Assembly: GCA_029259835.1 (NCBI GenBank)
Contig: JAJDEL010000743.1
Coordinates: 1-6,180 of the forward strand
Length of the DNA stretch: 6,180 nucleotides
Direction: 5' to 3'
Source of the DNA: Planctomicrobium sp.
GTDB lineage: Bacteria > Planctomycetota > Planctomycetia > Planctomycetales > Planctomycetaceae
Shown here: positions 1-6,180 of the stretch, piece by piece
Layout of the letters: the number at the start of each line of letters is the position of its first letter
How positions within the stretch are numbered: the first letter of the stretch is position 1
Program-made: the position numbers and the translations under genes
Notes under the pieces: model-generated
What the model saw: the letters and a program-made list of their open reading frames with translations, nothing else
Told to the model about the DNA's origin: nothing
The model's database searches: none

Positions 1-203
1 ACCTATTCATTACCAAAACACTTTCTCATTGAGACCTACACCAATCTAATGAACATCGACAGCAATCTGCCCACGGATAATAAGGACGTCCAACTCTCTG
101 GGGCAATCTGCAAGAACCGTGAAACTTGATTTCGTAGACAGTTGAAGGACAAGTGGCACGGTTTCGAGCTACTTTCATTGGCAGGTCGCGAAGCAATCGC
201 TCG
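1..203. other. Left flank with no supported gene
   Basis: This stretch follows the stop of the GNAT gene and reaches the window edge. Open frames exist here, for example a 63-codon minus-strand frame at 26-217 that starts inside the end of the GNAT gene, but none has a ribosome binding site, a recognisable domain or a credible start. The only hairpin I noticed near the GNAT stop is GCGA/TCGC at 188-191 and 197-200. It has a four-base stem and no T-run, so it is not a convincing terminator. Confidence 0.5.
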
Positions 204-1055
204 TTACCCGAGTTCAAATGTTGTTACTCCGTAGACATCTCCGATTGGTATCTCTGGAACTGGTCCTCTAAACAGTCGGGCGCAGCCGAAAACTTCGGTC
301 ATGTTGTGTTCGGAAGCCAGTCTCATCGCAAGCGGGTTGTCTTCGGGAACATCCAGGTAAACGAGTTCTCCCGGAACAGTTGATGACAGTGCGAGAAACA
401 GATTGCGCGCGATCTCTGGCGACTCGGCAAACAACGGACCGATTTTGTGACCGGACCGGCACGGGCGAATCACTCCATACCCTCGAATGCGGTCTGCTTC
501 AACAATCGCTTTCGCTGCACCACCTGTCTTCTGAATCCAAGGAACAATGAACTGCGGACGCCGTGTCGGGAAATAACGCGCATCGAATTCGACAAGATCA
601 TCGATTGGTAAAGTCGTCGCATCGAGAACCTCAACGCTTGGCTCTGTCGTTGTGCCAGTGCTTTCGAAGCGAATGTCTCGCGCGACGAACTGGAAACCTC
701 CTCGTTCGTAAAATGGCTGCATGTCGAAGACACCATCCATTCCGATAGACGCACTTGCATCGAGACGTTCGGACAGTAACCGAACCCGTTCGTGCCACAA
801 GGTCGCGCCGAGTCCTTGCCCACGTAAATCAGGACGCAGAATGAAAAAGCCCATGAACCCGTATTGCCCGTCGTAAGAAACAATCGACCCACCCCCGATG
901 AGTTCGCCTGCCTGCTCTAAAGCAATAAACCCATCTCGGTCTGTCTCCCAGAAGATGTCCGCATCCGCCAGCCCAGGATTCCAACCTTCTCCCGCCGCCC
1001 ATTCGACCAATGTGTCGAATTCTTCTCGTCGCATTTGCCGGATGATTGGATGCAT
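204..1055 (-). CDS. GNAT-family N-acetyltransferase with C-terminal extra domain
   Basis: This is a cytoplasmic acetyl-CoA-dependent N-acetyltransferase whose substrate cannot be told from sequence. From the ATG at 1055 it is 283 residues. The N-terminal half is a GNAT fold: a segment containing EGWNPG near residues 23-28, a beta strand ending in GFFILRPD, then the acetyl-CoA pyrophosphate loop RGQGLG (about 78-83), and FYERGGF near 115-121. The C-terminal half (about 140-283) resembles the second domain of two-part GNATs (Acetyltransf_18 type), with GYGVIRP and KIGPLFAES. An in-frame TTG at 1109 would add 18 residues and lie 2 bases after the upstream nuclease stop. I prefer the ATG because the GNAT homology begins just after it, although neither start has a well-spaced Shine-Dalgarno. 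It lies 56 bases after the PtuB-like gene on the same strand, so read-through is possible. GC in sampled rows (53-62%) is closer to acs than to the nuclease-ATPase pair. Confidence 0.85.
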   Translation of the reverse strand: MHPIIRQMRREEFDTLVEWAAGEGWNPGLADADIFWETDRDGFIALEQAGELIGGGSIVSYDGQYGFMGFFILRPDLRGQGLGATLWHERVRLLSERLDASASIGMDGVFDMQPFYERGGFQFVARDIRFESTGTTTEPSVEVLDATTLPIDDLVEFDARYFPTRRPQFIVPWIQKTGGAAKAIVEADRIRGYGVIRPCRSGHKIGPLFAESPEIARNLFLALSSTVPGELVYLDVPEDNPLAMRLASEHNMTEVFGCARLFRGPVPEIPIGDVYGVTTFELG

Positions 1056-1111
1056 GTTTTTTGGTTCCGCTTCTCGCTGAACTCCGTTTACGTCACCCAG
1101 CCTATACAAAA

Positions 1112-1888
1112 TTAAACGAGACCTTTTAGGAATGTTTTTTTTAATACCGAGTATTCGCTTGTGCGCTCTGTCGATTCAGTAAAGTAAAGTTTGATTTTAT
1201 CCATTTGGTTAGATTCTTCTGGTGACAGCGTTCCGGCTTCTTGTCTTGTCACGAATAAAAGAAAGACTTCTTTGAGTTGAGTGAGAGTGTTAAGAATTTC
1301 CAATCTACGTGCAACCAGCGACGCCCTTGCCAATCCGAAAATTTCAATCATTGCAGTTCCTCGTGGGTCATCATTGATTGCAATGGCGTTTCCGTTACTG
1401 TCGTAGGTAAGGAATGATTCTGGGTCGTCATCAGCAGGATGAGGTAAGAGATGAGATTCACTGGCGATATCATCAAGGTGTGAGATCGCCCGCGTGTTGG
1501 CGTCGATGAGAGGGAAATGATTCTTCTTAAATCGTTGATTACACAATTGACATGAAGCGAATAAATTCTCCCAGTCATAAGCCAACCAGTAGTAACCGGG
1601 TTTTGTGAGTGGATCACCCTCTGTTTGAATCCATCCTCCTTTTGGACGAAAGTGTTCTACGTCGCCATATGAGACGTGAGTGAACTGCGACTCACAAAAA
1701 CAGCATTTTCCGTGTTGTGCCTTGATGAGTGCGTTCTTGACTGATTTTGCCCCATAGATATTCGACTTAAATTCAAAGTCCGTTTCGCCTGCATCGGAAG
1801 AGTCTTTCAATTTCTGCGTTTCTTTTGGCCCACGATTGTCCGTTCCAGTGAGAATTCTAGGCCCGGCAGGTTTCTCGATACGGATCAT
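1112..1888 (-). CDS. ptuB: PtuB-like HNH endonuclease (Septu-type defence)
   Basis: This is a predicted metal-dependent DNA endonuclease of 258 residues, the likely effector of a Septu-like anti-phage pair. Visible features are a first zinc knuckle KCCFCE (Cys62, Cys65), the HNH beta-hairpin DVEHFRPK (76-83, probable catalytic His79), YYWLAYDWENLF (99-110, Asn108), the second knuckle SCQLCN (Cys113, Cys116), and KKNHFPL (His124). This Cys4 HNH layout matches the TIGR02646/PtuB group found with PtuA in Septu and in retron Ec78. Residues 128-258 have no motif I recognise and appear mostly helical, with charged stretches (for example ARRLEILNTLTQLKEVFL); they may bind the ATPase. The ATG overlaps the ATPase stop as ATGA, which indicates translational coupling, and a weak GAGAG lies about 10 bases upstream. 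A sampled row is about 42% GC, well below acs. HNH and pairing are secure; the Septu label is inferred from the pair. A generic HNH partner of another ATPase system is the main alternative. Confidence 0.85.
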   Translation of the reverse strand: MIRIEKPAGPRILTGTDNRGPKETQKLKDSSDAGETDFEFKSNIYGAKSVKNALIKAQHGKCCFCESQFTHVSYGDVEHFRPKGGWIQTEGDPLTKPGYYWLAYDWENLFASCQLCNQRFKKNHFPLIDANTRAISHLDDIASESHLLPHPADDDPESFLTYDSNGNAIAINDDPRGTAMIEIFGLARASLVARRLEILNTLTQLKEVFLLFVTRQEAGTLSPEESNQMDKIKLYFTESTERTSEYSVLKKTFLKGLV

Positions 1889-3240
1889 TTCACGTCACTC
1901 TCTTCTGCTAACAATTTGTATGAATCTGAGAGGAGTTGCTGAACTTTTTTGTGCTCGCTAGTTTCGCTAACCGGAACCATGTCGATCTCTTCCGTAATCT
2001 CGCCAAGTCGCTGCTTGTCCGATTTTGTCAACTTCGCTTTCGAAAGAATCTGACGCCTTTCATCAATCTTCTCCTGCACTAGAGAGTTTCGGGGAGAGAT
2101 CGGGCCACGGCTTGTGGTAAAGAGATCGCTGGTGAGCAGTTGATCGAGCCGCCAACTACGAATGATTTCAGGATCGTTATCGATCACGACGTGATCAAAA
2201 GGTTCTCCTTCCACTCGACGAAGCACAGCCACATTCGCATTCATCGAAGGTGCTGCCTGAACAATGAGTGGACTATGCACCGTGGCGATGAACTGTGTGT
2301 TCGGAAATTTGTCCGAAAGATACCCCATGACATCCCGTTGCCAGGAAGGGTGCAGATGCAAGTCAAGTTCATCGACTAGACAGATGGCTGGCTCTGAGAG
2401 TGGGCTAGAGCTATCCGGATAGCGTTCAATCAACCGGTAGGCAAAATCGACAATCCAAGCAACGAGTGACTGGTAACCGTAGGCAACGCTATTCAGCTCA
2501 ACCCATCCGTAAGGAGTTAGGAATTCAACATCCGGTTCTGGGTCCATACTTGTTGGATCAGTAATACGGATGTCGGTGACGTCTGGAAGAACTTCGATTA
2601 GCAGTTCTTGGATTTGATTTAGGCGTTCCTTCATTTGATTCTGAACTGGAGTTTTTTTGCTTGCAGAATAGTCGAGTTCTCTCAACCATGTACGAGCACT
2701 CTTAAACGGCGTTTCAATGGAATAAAAAAGGCCTGCAAGCGGCCTGAGTTCATCATCAGTAGCATCTGATTCACTTAACTTTCTCTCTGGTCCATAGCCA
2801 CAGACAAACAACTCTTCATAAGGAAATGGAAACATTCCAGATGATTCCATTGGCTGCTCGAAGTCAAACTTGAAGTTCTTGTCATCCTCTGGGTTACGCT
2901 CCTTGTTAAGAACAAATTCTACTTCACCATGTCCCACACCGTGCCAGCCAAGCTTGTTACTAAATCTGTTAATTGAGTCATCTGGTTTCTCAAAACCCAC
3001 TTCTAATTCACTCTTTTTAAGCACCTGGTAGTAAATGGGAATCAGTACTTGCCCTACCCAATACTTCACCGCCAGAGCCTGTAACAATGTCGTTTTTCCG
3101 ACACCATTATCACCGAGAATCAGATTCCATTTCGCAGGCTTGCCCTCATTGTCAGTTAAGTCCAGCGTTTGTGGTTCGTCTCCAAAGCACCGAATGTTTC
3201 GGACCGTCACCGATTTGAAGAAGAGAGATTCGGACTCCAC
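1885..3240 (-). CDS. ptuA: PtuA-like AAA/ABC-type ATPase (Septu-type defence)
   Basis: This is a 451-residue ATPase of the RecF/SMC/OLD-like class, expected to form a complex with the HNH nuclease and hold or release it according to nucleotide state. The order is as follows. An N-terminal strand (VTVRNIRCFG, 11-20) precedes Walker A GDNGVGKT (43-50). A variable middle region runs about 60-240. A signature-like SVAYGYQSL (251-259) replaces the classical LSGGQ. Walker B ICLVDELDLHLHP (286-298) carries Asp290 and the putative catalytic Glu291. The H-loop is FIATVHSP (His322). Residues 380-447 form a charged, probably helical tail with coiled-coil character. No nuclease or TOPRIM domain is seen, which argues against an OLD nuclease. 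Translation starts at GTG; AGGGGA ends 8 bases upstream and supports that start. The gene overlaps the nuclease start by 4 bases. Sampled rows are 40-50% GC. No reverse transcriptase lies nearby, so this is not a retron-linked copy within the window. Confidence 0.87.
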   Translation of the reverse strand: MESESLFFKSVTVRNIRCFGDEPQTLDLTDNEGKPAKWNLILGDNGVGKTTLLQALAVKYWVGQVLIPIYYQVLKKSELEVGFEKPDDSINRFSNKLGWHGVGHGEVEFVLNKERNPEDDKNFKFDFEQPMESSGMFPFPYEELFVCGYGPERKLSESDATDDELRPLAGLFYSIETPFKSARTWLRELDYSASKKTPVQNQMKERLNQIQELLIEVLPDVTDIRITDPTSMDPEPDVEFLTPYGWVELNSVAYGYQSLVAWIVDFAYRLIERYPDSSSPLSEPAICLVDELDLHLHPSWQRDVMGYLSDKFPNTQFIATVHSPLIVQAAPSMNANVAVLRRVEGEPFDHVVIDNDPEIIRSWRLDQLLTSDLFTTSRGPISPRNSLVQEKIDERRQILSKAKLTKSDKQRLGEITEEIDMVPVSETSEHKKVQQLLSDSYKLLAEESDVK

Positions 3241-3248
3241 TGAATAGA

Positions 3249-3254
3249 TCCCCT
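3249..3254 (-). promoter_or_regulatory. Ribosome binding site of the PtuA-like gene
   Basis: On the minus strand this reads AGGGGA, a good Shine-Dalgarno match, followed by an 8-base spacer to the GTG at 3240. It decides the start of the ATPase gene, since no ATG near the N-terminal strand competes with it. It is the best ribosome binding site in the window; acs and the GNAT gene lack comparable ones. Confidence 0.7.
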
Positions 3255-3266
3255 GTGAAGGTTTGA

Positions 3267-3295
3267 GTCAGAGATGGATTCATCGATTGACTGAC
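3267..3295 (-). promoter_or_regulatory. Possible leader hairpin before the ATPase gene
   Basis: GTCAG (3267-3271) pairs with CTGAC (3291-3295). Inside it GATG (3273-3276) pairs with CATC (3281-3284) around a GATT loop, leaving an asymmetric internal bulge of one base against six. In the transcript this would sit about 12 bases upstream of the AGGGGA site, where it could affect translation. The stem is short and imperfect, it could be chance, and no T-run follows that would make it a terminator. Confidence 0.25.
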
Positions 3296-3468
3296 ACATA
3301 AAATTGAGAAGTGATACTTCGATTTGTATACGCTTAAAGTTCAATTCAAATCACATGGTGTATAGTAACTCAAGAATAAAACGACGGATAGTGGAACCTG
3401 GAATGAGGCAGTGAGCGCTCAACCAATTTTATAGCAACAGGAATTATCATATGGCCTTCTCACAGAGA

Positions 3469-5412
3469 TCACCCCTCTCGCAGTTTCTCCAGAATGCTCT
3501 GGTCTTCCAGCGTTGTTGTGTCCTGGGTGCTTTCTCTGCCGGCGGCGATGTCTCTGAGGAGTCTTCGCATGATCTTGCCGGATCTTGTTTTGGGGAGGGC
3601 AGGGGTGAAGCGGATTTGGTCGGGGGTGGCGATGGCTCCGATTTGGGTGCGGACGTGTTGCCGGAGAGTTTCTTTGGCTTCGTCTGCAGGGATGTCTCCT
3701 TTGGGGATGACGAAGCAGCAGATGCCTTCGCCTTTGAGTTCGTGTGGGAAGCCGACGACGGCGGCTTCGGCGACGAGTTCGTGGCTGACGAGTGCGGATT
3801 CAACTTCCATTGTACTGAGGCGGTGACCGGAGACGTTGATGACGTCGTCGACGCGTCCCATGATCCAGTAGAAGCCATCTTCATCTTTTCTGGCTCCGTC
3901 GCCGGCGAAGTACATCTTGCCGTTAAACTTGGCGAAGTAGGTTTCGATGAATCGGTCGTGATCGCCGTACAGTGTGCGAAGCATGTGCGGCCAGGGTTGG
4001 GTCATGACTAATAAGCCGCCTTGATTGGCGTCGAGTTCTTCGCCATCTTCAGTGACAATTGCAGGGACAACGCCAGGGAGTGGTGTCGTGCAGGAGCCGG
4101 GCTTCGTCGCGGTAACACCAGGGAGCGGGCTGAGCATGATGCCGCCGGTTTCGGTTTGCCACCAGGTGTCGACAATCGGGCAGCGATCGCCGCCGATCAC
4201 TTTGCGATACCACATCCAGGCTTCCGGATTGATCGGTTCACCGACAGTGCCGAGGAGTCGTAGCGAGGAGAGGTCGTATTTCTGCGGCCACTCATCACCC
4301 CATTTGATGAACGCACGGATCGCGGTCGGTGCGGTGTAGAAAATGTTGACGCGGTGCTTCTCGACGAGTTCCCAGAAGCGGCCTTCGTCAGGCCAGTTCG
4401 GGGCGCCTTCGTACATGACCGAAGTCACGCCGTTCGCGAGCGGACCGTAGACGATATAGCTGTGTCCGGTGATCCAGCCGATATCGGCGGTACACCAGTA
4501 GGTATCTTCATCTTTGTAATCGAAGACCCAGCGAGAGGTCATTTGCGCACCGAGCATGTAACCGGCGGTCGTGTGGAGGACGCCTTTCGGTTTACCGGTT
4601 GAGCCTGAGGTATAGAGGATGAAGAGCGGGTGCTCTGAATCGAGTTGTTCCGCTTCGCATTCGGCGGAGGCGTTCTCCATGAGGTCGTGCCACCAGTAGT
4701 CGCGGTCAGGGACCATTTCGACATCGCCGCCGGTGCGGCGGAGGACGACCACTTTCTGCACTGACTTCGACTTCTCCATCGAATTGTCGACGTTTGTTTT
4801 CAGCGGGACTTCTTTACCGCGACGCCAACCACCATCGGCGGTAACGACGACCTTTGCCTGGGCATCGTTGTTTCGATCTGCAATCGCTTCGGCACTGAAA
4901 CCTCCGAAGATGATCGAGTGCGTCGCACCGATGCGAGCGCAAGCGAGCATGGCAATCGTCAGTTCCGGGACCATCGGCATGTAGAGAGTGACTCGGTCGC
5001 CGGTTTCGACACCGAGTTGTTTCAGGACATTCGCAAACTTGCAAACTTCGCGGTGTAGTTCCTGATAGGTGAGGGTCCGCGTGTCGCCAGGTTCACCTTC
5101 CCAGACGATGGCAGCTTTGTTCTTTCGCCACGTTGTCAGGTGCCGGTCGAGGCATTGATACGATGCGTTGATTTTGCCGCCTTGAAACCATTTCGTTTCA
5201 GGCATGTCACCTTCCATGACCGAATCGAACGGCTGGAACCAGTCGAGTTCGCTTGTGGCAAGATCGCCCCAGAACGTGGTCGGGTCGTCTTTTGCCTGTT
5301 GCCACATTTCCTGATAATGCTCTTCAGAGGAGATGAGGGCGTTGGCTGTAAATTCGGCAGGTGGGGCGAACTGACGATCTTCATGCAGAATAGATTCGAT
5401 GGCGTCGGACAT
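3469..5412 (-). CDS. acs: Acetyl-CoA synthetase (AMP-forming)
   Basis: This enzyme activates acetate with ATP to acetyl-AMP and then transfers the acetyl group to CoA, feeding acetate into central metabolism in the cytoplasm. At 647 residues it is full length for the family. An N-terminal ACAS-type segment (about 30-90, with HYQEMW and the WFQPFD and KWFQGGK motifs) precedes the adenylation domain. Key motifs are the P-loop [11 protein letters not shown] (267-277), the substrate segment [10 protein letters not shown] (359-368), WWQTETGG (417-424), [13 protein letters not shown] (501-513), and the hinge region [13 protein letters not shown] (519-531). The C-terminal [11 protein letters not shown] (607-617) carries Lys613, equivalent to the catalytic lysine that Pat-type acetyltransferases acetylate in other bacteria. 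The ATG at 5412 gives the expected N-terminus. No Shine-Dalgarno precedes it; the space is taken by a pyrimidine-rich CCCCTAG repeat. The gene diverges from the AsmA-like gene and is transcribed toward the Septu-like pair. GC in sampled rows is 58-68%. Confidence 0.97.
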   Translation of the reverse strand: MSDAIESILHEDRQFAPPAEFTANALISSEEHYQEMWQQAKDDPTTFWGDLATSELDWFQPFDSVMEGDMPETKWFQGGKINASYQCLDRHLTTWRKNKAAIVWEGEPGDTRTLTYQELHREVCKFANVLKQLGVETGDRVTLYMPMVPELTIAMLACARIGATHSIIFGGFSAEAIADRNNDAQAKVVVTADGGWRRGKEVPLKTNVDNSMEKSKSVQKVVVLRRTGGDVEMVPDRDYWWHDLMENASAECEAEQLDSEHPLFILYTSGSTGKPKGVLHTTAGYMLGAQMTSRWVFDYKDEDTYWCTADIGWITGHSYIVYGPLANGVTSVMYEGAPNWPDEGRFWELVEKHRVNIFYTAPTAIRAFIKWGDEWPQKYDLSSLRLLGTVGEPINPEAWMWYRKVIGGDRCPIVDTWWQTETGGIMLSPLPGVTATKPGSCTTPLPGVVPAIVTEDGEELDANQGGLLVMTQPWPHMLRTLYGDHDRFIETYFAKFNGKMYFAGDGARKDEDGFYWIMGRVDDVINVSGHRLSTMEVESALVSHELVAEAAVVGFPHELKGEGICCFVIPKGDIPADEAKETLRQHVRTQIGAIATPDQIRFTPALPKTRSGKIMRRLLRDIAAGRESTQDTTTLEDQSILEKLREG

Positions 5413-5421
5413 ATTGCTGGT

Positions 5422-5442
5422 CTAGGGGCTAGGGTCTAGGGG
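5422..5442. repeat. Three tandem CTAGGG(G/T) heptamers
   Basis: The units CTAGGGG, CTAGGGT and CTAGGGG lie head to tail, the outer two being identical. The array ends 9 bases before the acs start codon, so on the acs transcript it reads as CCCCTAG-type units just where a ribosome binding site would be expected. I recall similar CTAGGG-rich intergenic strings from planctomycete genomes, but cannot confirm that here. Its function is unknown. Confidence 0.8.
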
Positions 5443-5535
5443 CAAGCGAGGTGCGTAAGGCCGCAAAACTCTCGACTTGTTGTCAATTTGTTGATTTGAA
5501 CCGACGATGCTACGACGCTTCGGCTTGGAGTTCAA

Positions 5536-5554
5536 CAGAACCGGCGAAGTTCTG
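5536..5554. repeat. Short inverted repeat in the divergent intergenic region
   Basis: CAGAAC (5536-5541) and GTTCTG (5549-5554) form a perfect six-base inverted repeat around CGGCGAA. It lies upstream of both acs and the AsmA-like gene. It could be a regulator site or a small hairpin; it has no T-run and the half-sites are short enough to arise by chance. Confidence 0.35.
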
Positions 5555-5584
5555 ATTCTCGGATGGTAATCTGCGTCGAGAAGG

Positions 5585-5593
5585 TGTCATAAT
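5585..5593 (+). promoter_or_regulatory. Possible extended -10 promoter of the AsmA-like gene
   Basis: TGTCATAAT matches the extended -10 form TGnTATAAT with one change in the hexamer. It would place the transcript start near 5600, about 57 bases before the ATG at 5657. No good -35 is found 17 bases upstream (the bases there are GGTAAT), which is tolerable only if this is a true extended -10. Confidence 0.3.
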
Positions 5594-5656
5594 TGGGCAA
5601 ATGCTGCGAAGATTCAATGGAATGGGCTTCGACTCCACGGAAGAAAAGGCGGATTC

Positions 5657-6180
5657 ATGGCGGATAAAAATGTGACAGACTCCTCTGCAGACGAGAAAAC
5701 AGGGAAGCCTCGCAAGAAGCCGATTAGCTTTGTGGCTCGGGTGCGGCGTTACTTCATCAATCTGGCAATCTTCGGAGTGATCGTTCTGTTCGCGTTGCCG
5801 TGGTTGGCTTCTTATTTTCTGCATGAGAAGCTTGGGGAAGAATGGATTTCAGAGCAGATCTCCGGCAACATCGAAATCGGTGATGCATCGCTCGGTTGGC
5901 AGTCCCCAATTTTGCTGAATGATGTTTCTTACGAAAGCGATACGGGGAAACAACTGTTGAATGTCAAAGCGGTGACGTCGAATCAGTCGTTGTGGGATTT
6001 TCTGCGCCGTCCTGAATCTCCGATTGAACTTGAATTTGAAGGGATGAACGCAACCTTCGTTGTTCCACAGCTGGAACCGAGTGAATCGGGCATGACCTCC
6101 ATTGACATCAATGCCGTTCTGGCAGAGACTCTCAAGTACACGCTGCCTCAGATGGAACGTGAGATGACAATTCGGCTGAT
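5657..6180 (+). CDS. AsmA/TamB-like membrane-anchored protein (5' part)
   Basis: Only the first 174 codons are in the window; the gene runs off the right edge. The product begins with a basic, hydrophilic cytoplasmic stretch (about 1-32, with GKPRKK). A single membrane segment follows at about 35-55 (LAIFGVIVLFALPWLASYFL), with no signal peptidase site evident. After it, GNIEIGDASLGWQSPILLNDV (70-90) and the following LLNVKAVTSNQSLWDFL (100-116) match the way AsmA, TamB and related repeat-beta proteins begin. These are anchored in the inner membrane, extend into the periplasm and are linked to outer-membrane assembly or lipid transport. AAAAGG ends 7 bases before the ATG and supports the start. 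The family call rests on pattern similarity in the N-terminus alone; a lineage-specific hypothetical with the same anchor is the alternative. It diverges from acs and is probably unrelated to it in function. Confidence 0.7.
   Translation, partial: MADKNVTDSSADEKTGKPRKKPISFVARVRRYFINLAIFGVIVLFALPWLASYFLHEKLGEEWISEQISGNIEIGDASLGWQSPILLNDVSYESDTGKQLLNVKAVTSNQSLWDFLRRPESPIELEFEGMNATFVVPQLEPSESGMTSIDINAVLAETLKYTLPQMEREMTIRL

Larger units (their letters stand above)
3241..3468. other. Gap between acs and the defence pair
   Basis: This 228-base AT-rich gap separates the acs stop from the ATPase start. It should contain the end of the acs transcript and the promoter of the nuclease operon, but I cannot place either with confidence. 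On the minus strand two TATACA hexamers (3330-3325 and 3364-3359) are -10-like, yet neither has a good -35 at 16-18 bases. Other structures are a ten-base palindrome TGAGCGCTCA at 3412-3421 and an inverted repeat GAAGT-GAT-ACTTC at 3308-3320. No coding sequence or clear intrinsic terminator is seen. Confidence 0.5.

Noticed and set aside
26..217. Minus-strand 63-codon frame with a Cys-rich end after the GNAT gene
   Set aside because: It starts inside the GNAT coding end in another frame, has no ribosome site and no recognisable domain, and its composition looks like out-of-frame translation.
3207..3299. Minus-strand 30-codon upstream frame overlapping the ATPase start out of frame
   Set aside because: It could be a regulatory leader peptide, but its ATG has no ribosome site and the residue content is unremarkable.
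3451..4011. Plus-strand 186-codon frame antisense to the end of acs
   Set aside because: It is a shadow of the high-GC acs gene. The Gly/Asp/Glu/Phe-rich product is typical of antisense translation, and acs on the other strand is unambiguous.
204..5412. Idea that the GNAT enzyme acetylates acetyl-CoA synthetase (Pat/AcuA-like pair)
   Set aside because: The acs product has the usual acetylatable lysine (Lys613), but the GNAT protein has a different two-domain form from Pat or AcuA and is separated from acs by the defence pair. Nothing in the sequence supports the link.
5481..5486. Perfect -35 hexamer TTGACA on the minus strand upstream of acs
   Set aside because: No acceptable -10 lies 16-18 bases downstream; the bases there are GC-rich (around CGGCCT). 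A single hexamer match is not enough to call a promoter.
5510..5824. Minus-strand 104-codon frame overlapping the AsmA-like gene start
   Set aside because: It is antisense to the membrane segment of the better-supported plus-strand gene and shows no domain or ribosome site.
1..6180. CRISPR array, tRNA, rRNA, insertion sequence or integrase attachment site
   Set aside because: I saw no regularly spaced repeats, cloverleaf, transposase motif, or matching direct repeats flanking the low-GC pair.

Overview
The window looks like bacterial chromosome, most plausibly from a planctomycete (Gimesia, Rubinisphaera or Thalassoglobus-like). That assignment is an inference. It rests on moderate GC with mixed codon use, weak or absent Shine-Dalgarno sequences at several starts, an AsmA-like anchored protein of the sort common in that phylum, and a CTAGGG-type intergenic repeat that I recall from such genomes but cannot verify here.

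Layout, left to right. Positions 1-203 hold no gene I can support. A minus-strand run follows, read from right to left: acs (acetyl-CoA synthetase, 3469-5412), a 228-bp gap, a PtuA-like ATPase (1885-3240), a PtuB-like HNH nuclease (1112-1888), and a GNAT-family N-acetyltransferase (204-1055, or up to 1109 from a TTG start). On the plus strand, a gene divergent from acs begins at 5657 and runs off the right edge. It encodes a membrane-anchored AsmA/TamB-like protein, seen only as its first 174 codons.

The core of interest is the ATPase-HNH pair. The two genes overlap by four bases (ATGA). The ATPase has a clear Walker A, Walker B and H-loop of the RecF/OLD/ABC-like type. The nuclease has a Cys4 zinc-binding HNH core. 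This is the architecture of the Septu (PtuA/PtuB) anti-phage system, also found as the effector pair of retron Ec78. No reverse transcriptase is present, so this looks like a stand-alone two-gene Septu-like locus. Sampled rows of sequence are clearly lower in GC in this pair than in acs or the GNAT gene, which fits acquisition by transfer into a housekeeping neighbourhood.

The GNAT gene lies immediately downstream of the nuclease on the same strand and could be co-transcribed. Its own sequence looks like an ordinary small-molecule or protein N-acetyltransferase with an extra C-terminal domain, so a defence role is speculative. The acs gene and the AsmA-like gene look like normal chromosomal genes flanking the island. 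They diverge from a 244-bp region holding a three-copy heptamer repeat, a short inverted repeat and a possible extended -10 promoter.
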